Under the pieces are notes generated by a model that worked only from the letters and a program-made list of their open reading frames with translations, was not told where the DNA came from and did no database searches. The translations under genes were made by a program, and so were the position numbers. Positions 42,847 to 51,354 of a stretch of DNA of 64,000 nt are shown in pieces. Position 1 is the first letter of the stretch; each line of letters opens with the position of its first letter. The DNA is taken from contig NZ_WBVO01000007.1 in the NCBI RefSeq assembly GCF_008933115.1, forward strand, positions 115,007 to 179,006, read 5' to 3'. Source of the DNA: Phaeocystidibacter luteus. Lineage in GTDB: Bacteria > Bacteroidota > Bacteroidia > Flavobacteriales > Schleiferiaceae.

Positions 42847-42883
42847 GTGCGCTAAAAGTTCAATGATTGAACTTTTAGCGCAC
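42847..42883. repeat. Perfect 17-bp inverted repeat upstream of a secreted-peptide gene
   Basis: Arms GTGCGCTAAAAGTTCAA and TTGAACTTTTAGCGCAC enclose a 3-bp spacer TGA. Eight Ts lie on the upstream side and no T run follows on either strand, so it is not a standard terminator. It could be an operator, a cruciform or a transposon-end relic. It ends 64 bp before ATG 42948. Confidence 0.8.
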
Positions 42884-42947
42884 CTTGTCGACTTCAACTT
42901 TGGTCAGATTTGCATTAGTATCAATTGTAAAATCAAACCAAGAAATT

Positions 42948-43256
42948 ATGAAGCACACAAAAAAACGCCACTCCTTAAATCAAAAAGTAAAGATTGGAAT
43001 GACTTCTACTTTACTCTTAGTTTCGGCCTTGAGTGGAGGTATCGCTGGAGTAGGTTTGCAAACTTTGGGAGCTTGGCCAAGCTGGCTCGGTGGTGATTAT
43101 TATGATCAGGGAGACCCTGATTGCTCCTGTCACGATTACGAATTCTATCATTGGATTACCTGTCCGATTAAGAACCTGTGGGGACTCAACACCACAACAC
43201 GCTGGAGCACGCCTGAAATTCACGAAGGAACTTGTGGTTCACATGGTCATTCCTAA
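42948..43256 (+). CDS. Small secreted Cys/His-rich protein, hypothetical
   Basis: 102 residues: a basic N-terminus, a hydrophobic signal (TSTLLLVSALSGGIAGVG, about 19-36), then a short mature part rich in Trp, Tyr, His and Cys (CSC, TCP, TCGSHGHS). Four cysteines and a His-ending tail suggest disulfides or metal binding after export. Size and layout recall small Bacteroidota secreted peptides (NVEALA-type), but that identity is not established. The next gene starts 14 bp before this one's stop, so the two are coupled. ATG 42948 is the natural start; a GTG or other start further up gives no signal peptide. Confidence 0.6.
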   Translation: MKHTKKRHSLNQKVKIGMTSTLLLVSALSGGIAGVGLQTLGAWPSWLGGDYYDQGDPDCSCHDYEFYHWITCPIKNLWGLNTTTRWSTPEIHEGTCGSHGHS

Positions 43257-44193
43257 TTTTCTAAGACTCTACTTATTGCGTATGGCCGCTTGCCTAGCCG
43301 CAAACAGTCTTTATTGTCAAGATTTCCAGGCATTTGTCTGGACTCTTGATAATCGTCCCGCCTCTTATGCAAGAGTAGAATTTGGGGAAGAAATCAGGTA
43401 CACAAGTGAAAACGGTGCAGTTACACTTCCTCGTGATTCTGTTGCAGAAGCGAGAATAAGCTTTCTCGGCTCAAGGGATACAGCCTGTCTCCTAAGAGCG
43501 TATGACACATTACATCTCATGGATAATAATCTTATTCTTCCCGACGTCGACATCACTCAATTTTTCGAGCACGACTATTTCCGACCACATAGAGCACGAA
43601 GAAGCATTCAAAGGGAACCAGGCGACATCTATTGCTATGGCTACACTGTGAAAGGTATAGGTAGGCTGGACTCGATTGAAATCAAGGTTGAAGAACTTAT
43701 TCGTGAAACAAGCAGGATTCGAGCAGTCATATTTGATAGAACTGGAACAAGACTTAGTTGTAGCTCACCGCACCCAATTACTCCAAATCATTCTGGCGAA
43801 TTCTATATCCCACTGAGCTTTTATACCCACGGCACGCAAGAGCTCTTTATTGGAATAGAGTTTTTAGAACTCGACCGAACCCCATTCCATGCCACCTCCC
43901 ATCAATTTAGAGGCCAAGAAGGAGCAGTTCGCACGAGCAGAAACACCGGAGTAACACTTGCCGGAATGGAGTTGCGAGAGAACGAACTTTTGCTTCTAGC
44001 ATCATGGTATAATGGTAGACTTAAGTGGCAGTTACTATCAAAGCACAATGGTCACGTGACACTAGTACCTTATACTTCAATTCATCACTCAGGAGATCTT
44101 GAAATTAATCAGACGAAAGATGAAATCAACGCTCAATATTGGTCAGAAGAATTTGAATCTCTTCCTGATTCCTACTTCCTACCTTGTAAATAA
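43243..44193 (+). CDS. Exported hypothetical protein, partner of the small Cys-rich protein
   Basis: 316 residues with a signal peptide (FLRLYLLRMAACLAANSLYCQ). Residues about 25-95 look like a carboxypeptidase-regulatory-like beta sandwich (RPASYARVEFGEEIRYTSENGAVTLPRDSV), a domain often used in Bacteroidota for binding or anchoring. The remainder is beta-rich (GDIYCYGYTVKGIGRLDSIEIKV) without catalytic motifs I recognise. ATG 43243 is chosen because it leads directly into the signal peptide; the longer frame from 43090 runs through the upstream gene. Translation is coupled by overlap. Function unknown. Confidence 0.6.
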   Translation: MVIPNFLRLYLLRMAACLAANSLYCQDFQAFVWTLDNRPASYARVEFGEEIRYTSENGAVTLPRDSVAEARISFLGSRDTACLLRAYDTLHLMDNNLILPDVDITQFFEHDYFRPHRARRSIQREPGDIYCYGYTVKGIGRLDSIEIKVEELIRETSRIRAVIFDRTGTRLSCSSPHPITPNHSGEFYIPLSFYTHGTQELFIGIEFLELDRTPFHATSHQFRGQEGAVRTSRNTGVTLAGMELRENELLLLASWYNGRLKWQLLSKHNGHVTLVPYTSIHHSGDLEINQTKDEINAQYWSEEFESLPDSYFLPCK

Positions 44194-44296
44194 GGAAAAA
44201 TAGCGTGTTCATCTTTCCAAACTAAAGACTTGCCATGCCACGGTTTGGAATTGTACCCTCACCCCCACCCTCCCATATTTCCCCTAACTTTACCGC

Positions 44297-45064
44297 ATGA
44301 GTAAAGTCCGCGCGAAAAAACACCTTGGTCAACACTTTCTGAAAGACGAAAGTATTGCCGAACGCATAGCAAATGTCCTCTCCGGAAATGGATATGACCA
44401 TGTCTTAGAGATTGGCCCAGGAATGGGTGTCCTGACACAATTTTTGCTACAAAAGGATTTTGAAACGTGGGTTGTTGAACTCGATAGTGAATCAGTCGTT
44501 TGGCTACAAGCACATTACCCAAAACTCAGTGACCGTATCGTTCAAGGTGATTTCCTTCGACATGATTTCAAGGCTCAGTTTGGTGATAAACCGTTCGCCA
44601 TCATCGGGAACTTTCCATATAACATCAGCTCTCAAATCGTATTTAAAACGCTGGAGTTGAGAGACTACATTCCCGAATTCGGCGGAATGTTTCAAAAAGA
44701 AGTAGCTCAACGAATCGCTTCTCCTCCTGGGAATAAGAACTATGGCATTCTCTCGGTTCTTTGCCAAACCTATTACGACGTCGAATATTGCTTTACGGTG
44801 GATGAGCACGTGTTCAACCCACCTCCAAAAGTGAAGAGCGGGGTCATGGTGATGCGACGAAAGAATGAAGAGCCAAATGTGGCCTTTTCAAAGTTGAAAA
44901 TGGTTGTAAAACTCGCTTTTAACCAGAGAAGAAAAACGTTGCGCAACGCCCTTAAATCCTTAACTTTCGAACATACGGCCGAAACAGAAGCTATGCTTCC
45001 AAAGAGAGCCGAGCAGCTTAGTTTCGAAGAATTTACGCAACTGACCAACGCCCTTTCATCATGA
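44297..45064 (+). CDS. ksgA: 16S rRNA A1518/A1519 dimethyltransferase
   Basis: SAM-dependent enzyme that dimethylates two adenines in helix 45 of 16S rRNA. Seen: N-terminal KKHLGQHFLKDESIAERI, SAM motif VLEIGPGMGVLT near residue 36, the N6-adenine motif IGNFPYNISSQIVFK near 103, FNPPPKVKSGV near 175, and AFNQRRKTLRNALK near 212. 255 residues, normal. A weak TAACTTTA box lies upstream. It overlaps mgtE by ATGA. Confidence 0.95.
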   Translation: MSKVRAKKHLGQHFLKDESIAERIANVLSGNGYDHVLEIGPGMGVLTQFLLQKDFETWVVELDSESVVWLQAHYPKLSDRIVQGDFLRHDFKAQFGDKPFAIIGNFPYNISSQIVFKTLELRDYIPEFGGMFQKEVAQRIASPPGNKNYGILSVLCQTYYDVEYCFTVDEHVFNPPPKVKSGVMVMRRKNEEPNVAFSKLKMVVKLAFNQRRKTLRNALKSLTFEHTAETEAMLPKRAEQLSFEEFTQLTNALSS

Positions 45065-46407
45065 GCTTTGAACTCACCAACGAATACTTAGACTTCCTGA
45101 GGGACCTAATTGAAGCTGGTGATGCACAAAAGGCGGCAGCCGAACTTTGTGAGCATCACCCGGCCGATATCGCCGAAGTACTCGATGAACTCGATGAAGA
45201 AGAGGTACTTGCCATCACCACACACATCCCACCCGAACTCGTGGGTGAAGTCCTCATTCAATTAGATGAAGACGTCCGTAAAGACATCCTCGAAACCTAT
45301 AGCGGAAAGCAGTTGGCCGAAGAGGTCGTTGAAAATCTCGATTCCGACGATGCCGCAGATATTCTTTCCGAACTCGATGAAGAGAAGAAACTAGAAGTTC
45401 TTTCAAATCTCGAGGATATTGAGCAGGCGAAGCAAATCGCCAACCTTCTTACACACGCCGAAAATACAGCAGGTGCCTTGATGGCAACGGAGCTCATCAA
45501 AGTAAACCACAATTGGACCGTCCTTCGTTGTGTGAGCGAAATGCGAAAGCAAGCCGAAGAAGTGGAACAAGTCCATGCGGTTTATGTGGTGGATGACAAC
45601 GATGTCCTGCTAGGTTCGTTGAGTCTAAAAAAGCTCTTGACAACCTCCACGCGTACCCCAATTAAAGAGGTGTATAACGATAAAATTCACAGCGTTCGTT
45701 CTACTACCGACAATGAGGAAGTAGCTCGAATCATGAATAAATACGACATGTTTGTAGTGCCAGTAGTCGACGATATGGGTCGTTTACTCGGACGTATTAC
45801 ACTAGATGATGTTGTAGATGTGATTGTTGAAGAAGCGGATCGCGATTACCAACTTGCATCTGGTTTGAGCGACGACGTCGAAGTGAATGACTCCATTTTC
45901 GACATCACCAAAGCTCGCCTGCCATGGTTGCTTATCGGTCTCCTTGGAGGTGTCGTAGCAGCTTCAGTGATCGGCCAGAATGAAGCCGAACTGGGCAATA
46001 TCCCTCAACTCGCCTTCTTCATCCCGCTTATTGCCGCGATGGGCGGTAACGTTGGTGTACAATCCAGTGCGATTGTAGTTCAAGCTCTAGCACACCAAAG
46101 TGTGACGGATACCGCTGTGCGACGATTGAGGAAAGAATTAAGTGTCGGCCTCGTAAACGGAATCATCTGTGCATTGGCGATTTATGGAATCAGCCTGGTT
46201 CTTGGATACGGTACAAAATTGGCGCTTACGGTCGGACTTGCACTTTTAGCCGTGATCATGTTTGCGAGCCTCTTCGGCACTTTTGTACCGCTTGTGTTAA
46301 ACAAATACAAGGTTGACCCAGCTTTGGCGACAGGACCGTTCATTACGACAGCCAATGACGTGCTCGGGCTGTTCATCTACTTCGCCATTGGTTCGGCCAT
46401 TTTCTAA
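45061..46407 (+). CDS. mgtE: Magnesium transporter MgtE
   Basis: Mg2+-gated Mg2+ channel of the inner membrane, a dimer. Domain order: acidic helical N domain (about 5-130, with HPADIAEVLDELDEEE and DDAADILSELDEEKK), two CBS domains (about 135-255, with LLGSLSLKKLL and MFVVPVVDDMGRLLGRITLDDVVDV), then five membrane helices (about 285-445) with AAMGGNVGVQSSAI and the closing FITTANDVLGLFIYFAIGSAIF. 448 residues, typical. Coupled to ksgA by a 4-nt overlap; the ksgA-mgtE pairing is frequent in Bacteroidota. Confidence 0.95.
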   Translation: MSFELTNEYLDFLRDLIEAGDAQKAAAELCEHHPADIAEVLDELDEEEVLAITTHIPPELVGEVLIQLDEDVRKDILETYSGKQLAEEVVENLDSDDAADILSELDEEKKLEVLSNLEDIEQAKQIANLLTHAENTAGALMATELIKVNHNWTVLRCVSEMRKQAEEVEQVHAVYVVDDNDVLLGSLSLKKLLTTSTRTPIKEVYNDKIHSVRSTTDNEEVARIMNKYDMFVVPVVDDMGRLLGRITLDDVVDVIVEEADRDYQLASGLSDDVEVNDSIFDITKARLPWLLIGLLGGVVAASVIGQNEAELGNIPQLAFFIPLIAAMGGNVGVQSSAIVVQALAHQSVTDTAVRRLRKELSVGLVNGIICALAIYGISLVLGYGTKLALTVGLALLAVIMFASLFGTFVPLVLNKYKVDPALATGPFITTANDVLGLFIYFAIGSAIF

Positions 46408-46418
46408 AAAATGAGGTC

Positions 46419-47270
46419 ATGAAAAAGTACGCAACCCTCCTAATTGCATTCTTGTTTTCTCTTGCACTCAAAGCGCAAAGCGACACGATTAACGCTTCAA
46501 CTCTACTTTGGTGGGAGCCGATGCATTCCGATAGACCAGGTGCTACTTTTGATGCCCAACATGTTCGACAAGGCGTGTTGATTCAAGGAGGATTCTCAGC
46601 TCAGTTCTTGGAAGATGGACACAATCAAGGCTTCGCGTCTACCATCCGATTTGGTACGTGCATCGGAGAATTCAATGTCACCTTAGGCGGATCGGCTGCT
46701 CTTCAGGATTATTTGGTTGATAATGAAGTGACTTTTGGCGCCGGATACACAGATAATAGACAAACGATCATCGGAGCCCGCTACCGCTATGGATGGAAGG
46801 TGACCGAACAGTTTACCGCCGGGGTGATAGCCGGTGTTTCAGGAGGACTAGATCGCCTGGAGCAATACTATGTGAGCCGTGATTTCATTCCAGATACAAC
46901 AGCATTCGATACCCTTTCAAACAAAACGAGCTCATTCGTTTATGGAGGACGATTTGGCATCAACCTCGCCTATCAGCTAAACGACAACTGGAGCATCAGC
47001 TCCAGCATTGGAATTGTGAATAGAGACCTTGAGTTCAATCCTACCCGAGCTACTACCACACTGAACCTTGGCTACTCCACAGGCAGACTTGGACTGTTCG
47101 TCGAGGGTTTCATTACCGATTGGGAAAATGGCAATGCAAGGTTTGTCACAGGAGCGTCTTATTTGATTCACAGAGATTTGCAACTCGACGCCTTTGTTTC
47201 TACACCATTTGATGATTTCAGCAGCGCACAACTTGTGTCGAATGTGGGCTTCACCTTTTGGTTGCGATGA
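46419..47270 (+). CDS. Outer-membrane transporter-like beta-barrel protein
   Basis: 283 residues with a signal peptide (ending LALKAQ) and about 12 amphipathic strands, ending in an aromatic-hydrophobic strand (SNVGFTFWLR). The early HSDRPGATFDAQHVRQGVLIQGGF matches the start of a Bacteroidota transporter/MetA-pathway OMP family. It probably forms an outer-membrane channel; the substrate is unknown. It is 11 bp after mgtE and overlaps the following dehydrogenase by 4 nt (ATGA), so ksgA-mgtE-OMP-dehydrogenase appears to be one transcript. Confidence 0.7.
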   Translation: MKKYATLLIAFLFSLALKAQSDTINASTLLWWEPMHSDRPGATFDAQHVRQGVLIQGGFSAQFLEDGHNQGFASTIRFGTCIGEFNVTLGGSAALQDYLVDNEVTFGAGYTDNRQTIIGARYRYGWKVTEQFTAGVIAGVSGGLDRLEQYYVSRDFIPDTTAFDTLSNKTSSFVYGGRFGINLAYQLNDNWSISSSIGIVNRDLEFNPTRATTTLNLGYSTGRLGLFVEGFITDWENGNARFVTGASYLIHRDLQLDAFVSTPFDDFSSAQLVSNVGFTFWLR

Positions 47271-48202
47271 AAATCCTCTTAATTGACACGACCCACCCTG
47301 TCCTGCCCACACTTCTGGGCCGTGCTGGATTTGACGTAGTCGATGGGACAGCTTGGCCAGAAAAGAAAATTCACGAACACCTCCCTTCTATGGATGGTGT
47401 CGTAATCCGCAGTAGAATCCCTGTTCAAGAAGAATTCTTCGCACATGCGAAAAGTTTGAAATGCATTGGCCGCTTTGGAGCCGGGCTGGAAAACATCAAC
47501 CTAGAACTTGCTCAAAAGCACGGAATTATTTGTCACAATGTTCCAGAAGGCAACCGACAAGCCGTTGGAGAACACACCACAGCCCTATTGCTCAATCTGC
47601 TTAATCACATCAGAAAGGCAGACGCAGAGGTTCGCAATGGAATTTGGGATCGACATGGGAACACAGGCACAGAACTCTCTGGAAAAACCATTGGCATCAT
47701 TGGTCTTGGAAACATGGGACAATCATTCGCGAAAGTCCTGGGAGGGTTTGATGTAGATATAATCGCCTACGACCCCTACATTGAAAAATGGCCTGCGAAT
47801 AACGTTCGAAGTGTGAGCTTGAAAGAGCTCTGTGACACCGCTGATGTCATTAGCATTCACACTCCCCTCACCGATGAAACCAGGGGATGGATTGACCGCA
47901 TTTTTTGGAAGAAGGTTGTGAAACCTGTCTACTTCCTCAATACCGCTCGAGGTCCAATTGTGAATACGGAAGATTTGCTAGTGGCTATTCAAGAAGGGAC
48001 CGTGCTTGGGGCCGGATTAGACGTGCTCGAATTCGAGAGCAAGTCCTTCAAGCTAAACCACGACTCGAACCCCGTACTGCAGGAACTCTTAAGTTCGGAG
48101 AAAGTGATTCTTACTCCACATGTGGGTGGGTGGACGACCGAAGCTTTTCAAAAAATGGGAGAGCTGCTCGCTCAAAAAATGATTCGAACCTTAAACGGTT
48201 AA
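47267..48202 (+). CDS. D-2-hydroxyacid dehydrogenase (phosphoglycerate dehydrogenase-like)
   Basis: NAD-dependent dehydrogenase, 311 residues. Seen: FGAGLENINLELAQKHGI near residue 73, the Rossmann motif TIGIIGLGNMGQSFAKVLGG near 142, the catalytic arginine region LNTARGPIVNTEDLL near 227, a glutamate in GLDVLEFES near 254, and LTPHVGGWT with the catalytic His near 286. No C-terminal ACT domain, so it is not a full-length regulated SerA; 3-phosphoglycerate is a possible substrate, but other 2-hydroxyacids fit. The 3' end overlaps the convergent acyltransferase gene by 4 bp. Confidence 0.85.
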   Translation: MKILLIDTTHPVLPTLLGRAGFDVVDGTAWPEKKIHEHLPSMDGVVIRSRIPVQEEFFAHAKSLKCIGRFGAGLENINLELAQKHGIICHNVPEGNRQAVGEHTTALLLNLLNHIRKADAEVRNGIWDRHGNTGTELSGKTIGIIGLGNMGQSFAKVLGGFDVDIIAYDPYIEKWPANNVRSVSLKELCDTADVISIHTPLTDETRGWIDRIFWKKVVKPVYFLNTARGPIVNTEDLLVAIQEGTVLGAGLDVLEFESKSFKLNHDSNPVLQELLSSEKVILTPHVGGWTTEAFQKMGELLAQKMIRTLNG

Positions 48203-50016
48203 GGCTGACGTTTTACCTCGTTCTTCGTGGCTTCTTCCAATTCCTCTAAAACAGGCTGAATAGTCTGTTCAGGCAAATCGTTGATGTCGATATACATGAA
48301 GCCATCAATCGAGTTGTTGAACTTAGGATCAACATTGAAGCACACAATTTTCGCATTCTGCTTGATGTACTTCTTGAATAGTACAGGGAAACGCATATTT
48401 CCCGGCTCTACCTCATCGATGAATCGATCGAACTTATTCAAATCTTCACCCGAAGTGTTTCGGATAAACTTCTCATCATCATCACTCAAACGAACGCGGA
48501 ATTCCTTTCTCGGGTGAACATACTTGCCCAATTCCTTATCAAAAAAGTGGTGTTGCACGTAGGCAATCATCATTGCTTTTGAGAAGGTTGAAAATTGATT
48601 CGATATGCTTACACACCCCGTTAGGTAGCGCACCTTTTCAGGGTTTCTTAGAATAACGTGAACGATGCCTTTCCACAAAAGAAATAGCGGCATCGGCTTT
48701 TGCTGGTATTCTTGAACGATAAAAGCTCGGCCCATTTCCAATGATTTTTGGAAGATTGGATAGGCTTCTTCTTCAATCTTAAACAGGCTCTGAACGTAGA
48801 ATCCCTTGATGCCATTTCGGGCATACAGGTCAGCACCCATACCTAAACGGTAAGCTCCAACGATCTTTTGCTTTTCATTGTCCCATAGGAATAAATGAAG
48901 GTACTCTAAATCGTAATCGTCTATATCCGTTTCGTCGTTTGTGCCTTCCCCTACTGCTCGGAAAGTTATCTCGCGAAGACGACCAATTTCCCTTAAGATG
49001 TTGGGGATATCCTTTGCTTCGCCACAAAAAACTTCGAAAGTGCGGAACTCCGTCATCCTTCCGCCATTCTCGCGAAGGTTCTCAATCTCATCCCAAATGA
49101 GATGTTGAGGAGTAGCGTCGATAATTTTCGCTGGCTCTTTTGGAGTCCTGGCCACAACTTTGCGTAAGCGCTCTAGTCGGGAAGGATCTTCCAGAGGTGA
49201 AGACAGGCGGTATGTTCGCTCTCTCAGGAGGCAGTTCACTTCATGTGAACTCTTGCAGTTCTCCATTTCTGATTTCTCAACCGGCTTGCCAACGCGAACC
49301 AAAATCTGCTTGTTTCGCTGGGTTAAGAGCTCACTTGGCAACTTGGCGGTTTGGAGTGTTGATGACAGTGAAGAAAGCAGGTAAAAAAGAGGCGAATTCT
49401 TAGCCTTGAAGTAAATAGGAACAACCGGAACACCCATCTTCTCGATGAGCTTAATAGCCCCTTCTTGCCATTCACGGTCAATCACCTTGCGTTCACCAAA
49501 CTTATAGGCACTCACCTCGCCTGCCGGAAACATCCCGAGTCCATGACCTTCCTTCAGGTGCTTGATTGCTTCCTTCAGACCAACCGAACTGTTGTAAGCT
49601 TCCTTTCGATTTTCAAACGGGTTGACAGCAAAGAATTGGTCTGACAACGGCTCTATCTTCTTGAGAAGAAAGTTTGCCATCACCTTGAAATCTGGGCGAA
49701 CCAGCGAAATAAGTTTCAGGAGAACAAGTCCGTCAATGCCACCAAGTGGATGATTGGAGACCGTAATGAATGGTCCTTCTTTCGGAATGCGTTTTAGCTC
49801 GTCCTCGAAGTAGGTAAATTCTACATCTAGTGCGTCGAAAACTGCATCTATGAATTCAATTCCACTTTTATCACCAAAGCGAGCGTAGAGCTCATTGATT
49901 TCGGTAATTTTTGTCAGGTCCATAACGACACCTGCTAACCAGCTCATTCCGAGCTTGTCTAGCTTAGCCGCTTTGGCGAGATCTTCTTTGGCTACGAGTT
50001 GTTTGGTGGTATCCAT
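48199..50016 (-). CDS. olsF: OlsF-like bifunctional acyltransferase (aminolipid synthesis)
   Basis: 605 residues with two acyltransferase modules. The N-terminal PlsC/LPLAT domain has SNHPLGGIDG with the catalytic His89 and Asp95, MFPAGEVSAYK near 165, and PVVPIYFKAKNSP near 215. The C-terminal half is a GNAT/hemolysin-like N-acyltransferase (RLREITFRAVGEGT, GAYRLGMGADLY, SLEMGRAFIVQEYQ). This N-terminal O-acyl plus C-terminal N-acyl order is that of OlsF, which makes ornithine lipids in Serratia and Flavobacterium; glycine lipid synthesis is an alternative. No transmembrane segment; presumably membrane-associated. Confidence 0.8.
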   Translation of the reverse strand: MDTTKQLVAKEDLAKAAKLDKLGMSWLAGVVMDLTKITEINELYARFGDKSGIEFIDAVFDALDVEFTYFEDELKRIPKEGPFITVSNHPLGGIDGLVLLKLISLVRPDFKVMANFLLKKIEPLSDQFFAVNPFENRKEAYNSSVGLKEAIKHLKEGHGLGMFPAGEVSAYKFGERKVIDREWQEGAIKLIEKMGVPVVPIYFKAKNSPLFYLLSSLSSTLQTAKLPSELLTQRNKQILVRVGKPVEKSEMENCKSSHEVNCLLRERTYRLSSPLEDPSRLERLRKVVARTPKEPAKIIDATPQHLIWDEIENLRENGGRMTEFRTFEVFCGEAKDIPNILREIGRLREITFRAVGEGTNDETDIDDYDLEYLHLFLWDNEKQKIVGAYRLGMGADLYARNGIKGFYVQSLFKIEEEAYPIFQKSLEMGRAFIVQEYQQKPMPLFLLWKGIVHVILRNPEKVRYLTGCVSISNQFSTFSKAMMIAYVQHHFFDKELGKYVHPRKEFRVRLSDDDEKFIRNTSGEDLNKFDRFIDEVEPGNMRFPVLFKKYIKQNAKIVCFNVDPKFNNSIDGFMYIDINDLPEQTIQPVLEELEEATKNEVKRQP

Positions 50017-50023
50017 TCCAGAA

Positions 50024-50031
50024 CAAATGTA
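50024..50031 (-). promoter_or_regulatory. -7 box TACATTTG before olsF, minus strand
   Basis: TAnnTTTG match 7 bp upstream of ATG 50016 on the minus strand. It implies an almost leaderless mRNA. Confidence 0.6.
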
Positions 50032-50088
50032 GTAAATCAGGTGCTTCTTTAAGCTGCGTCATCTAGAACCCTGATCCATTTGTCCAAG

Positions 50089-51354
50089 TTATTCTTTTAC
50101 AACGAATTGATGGGTGTGCCTAGTCACCTGCTCCAAGAACACCTCACCTTTACTTCGAATAGATGCGGTGGACTTTTCGTCGTAGTGTCGTACGGTATAC
50201 AAACACAGATCTGTATTGTGTTTTACTACAAAATCTTCTCGCAGTTTCTCCAATAAATCATTCAACAAGATGGGATCATGATTTATGGAGAACGAGCTAC
50301 TCACGGCGGAGTTCTGCATCAAATTGACCGCAATGCCCAACTCGTGAAAAGTGTTGTAAATCTTGCTGAGGTGATCTTCAACTATAAAAGCGAGATCGCG
50401 GGTACTTAGCGTAATGAGTGCCTGCTGTCCCTTTCGGATGAAGCAAGGCGACATCGGGTGCAGCAACTTTCCCTTCTGGATAACCGTGCCGGGCTCATCT
50501 GGATTCACAAAACTTCTCACCCTCAATGGAATCTCCTTACGCTGTAAGGGTTGAATCGTTTTTGGGTGAATGACTGAAGCTCCATAATATGCCAACTCAA
50601 TCGCCTCACGAAACGAAATTGTTTCAAGTCGAATGACATCGCTAAACACCTTCGGGTCGCCGGTAAGTACTCCGGGAACGTCTTTCCAAATGCACACCTC
50701 CGAAGCGTCTAGCACGTAAGCCAGAACAGCTGCGGTATAGTCGGACCCCTCTCTTCCTAAGGTAGTGGGCGTCCCTTCCGCAGTAGCTCCTAAAAAACCT
50801 TGAACGATGTGAATTCCTTCTGGAGCAACTGATTTTCTCACCACATCTTCCGTTACCGTAAAATCTACCGTAGCTCTTCTGTGATGTCCATTTGTAATGA
50901 CCAACTCTTGCGCGTTATGCCAGCGAGAGTTAAGTCCGGCATCTAATAATACAGCTTGAATAATTTGGGTTGAAAGGAACTCTCCAAAACAGATAAGTCG
51001 GTCATACACTGCGCCGTACGACTCCCCAGAATGGAGCGCAGCGCGAGTGCGAAGTTGATTGAAATACCCCTCAAGAGTTTCCCAAACGGGGTGATTCTCT
51101 GAAAAGAGCTCTTCGCCAATCACTCGGTGAAAATCGACCACAACCTGAATACTATTGTGAATGCGAGATTCATCGTTGGCCATCACTGCCGCAACAACCT
51201 CTTCCAGGGCGTTTGTCATTTTACCCATCGCCGAAACAACCACTACCATCGGTTCTTCCGCGTAGTTTCGGATAATGTTAACCACGTTCTGCACGGCCTG
51301 AGCATCTTTTACTGATGCACCACCAAACTTGTAAACTCTAAACACGTCGCTCAT
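50089..51354 (-). CDS. lysC: Aspartate kinase (monofunctional)
   Basis: Phosphorylates aspartate, the entry step to lysine, threonine and methionine. 421 residues. Seen: VYKFGGASVKDAQAV at the N-terminus, VVVVSAMGKMTNAL near 38, GREGSDYTAAVLAYVLDASEVCIWKDVPGVLTGDPK near 205-240 and IHPKTIQPLQRKEIPLRVRSF near 265. A C-terminal ACT region (LGIAVNLMQNSAVSSSFSIN) suggests feedback control. No fused homoserine dehydrogenase. It is last in the lysA-GNAT-lysC unit, consistent with lysine or peptidoglycan diaminopimelate supply; it overlaps the GNAT gene by 4 nt. Confidence 0.92.
   Translation of the reverse strand: MSDVFRVYKFGGASVKDAQAVQNVVNIIRNYAEEPMVVVVSAMGKMTNALEEVVAAVMANDESRIHNSIQVVVDFHRVIGEELFSENHPVWETLEGYFNQLRTRAALHSGESYGAVYDRLICFGEFLSTQIIQAVLLDAGLNSRWHNAQELVITNGHHRRATVDFTVTEDVVRKSVAPEGIHIVQGFLGATAEGTPTTLGREGSDYTAAVLAYVLDASEVCIWKDVPGVLTGDPKVFSDVIRLETISFREAIELAYYGASVIHPKTIQPLQRKEIPLRVRSFVNPDEPGTVIQKGKLLHPMSPCFIRKGQQALITLSTRDLAFIVEDHLSKIYNTFHELGIAVNLMQNSAVSSSFSINHDPILLNDLLEKLREDFVVKHNTDLCLYTVRHYDEKSTASIRSKGEVFLEQVTRHTHQFVVKE

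Noticed and set aside
42847..42883. Rho-independent terminator of the M3 peptidase gene
   Set aside because: No T run follows the stem on the plus strand; the T run is upstream, and the minus strand would be followed by A residues.
43090..43242. N-terminal extension of the exported protein at 43243
   Set aside because: It runs out of frame through the Cys-rich gene and would bury the signal peptide in the middle of the protein.
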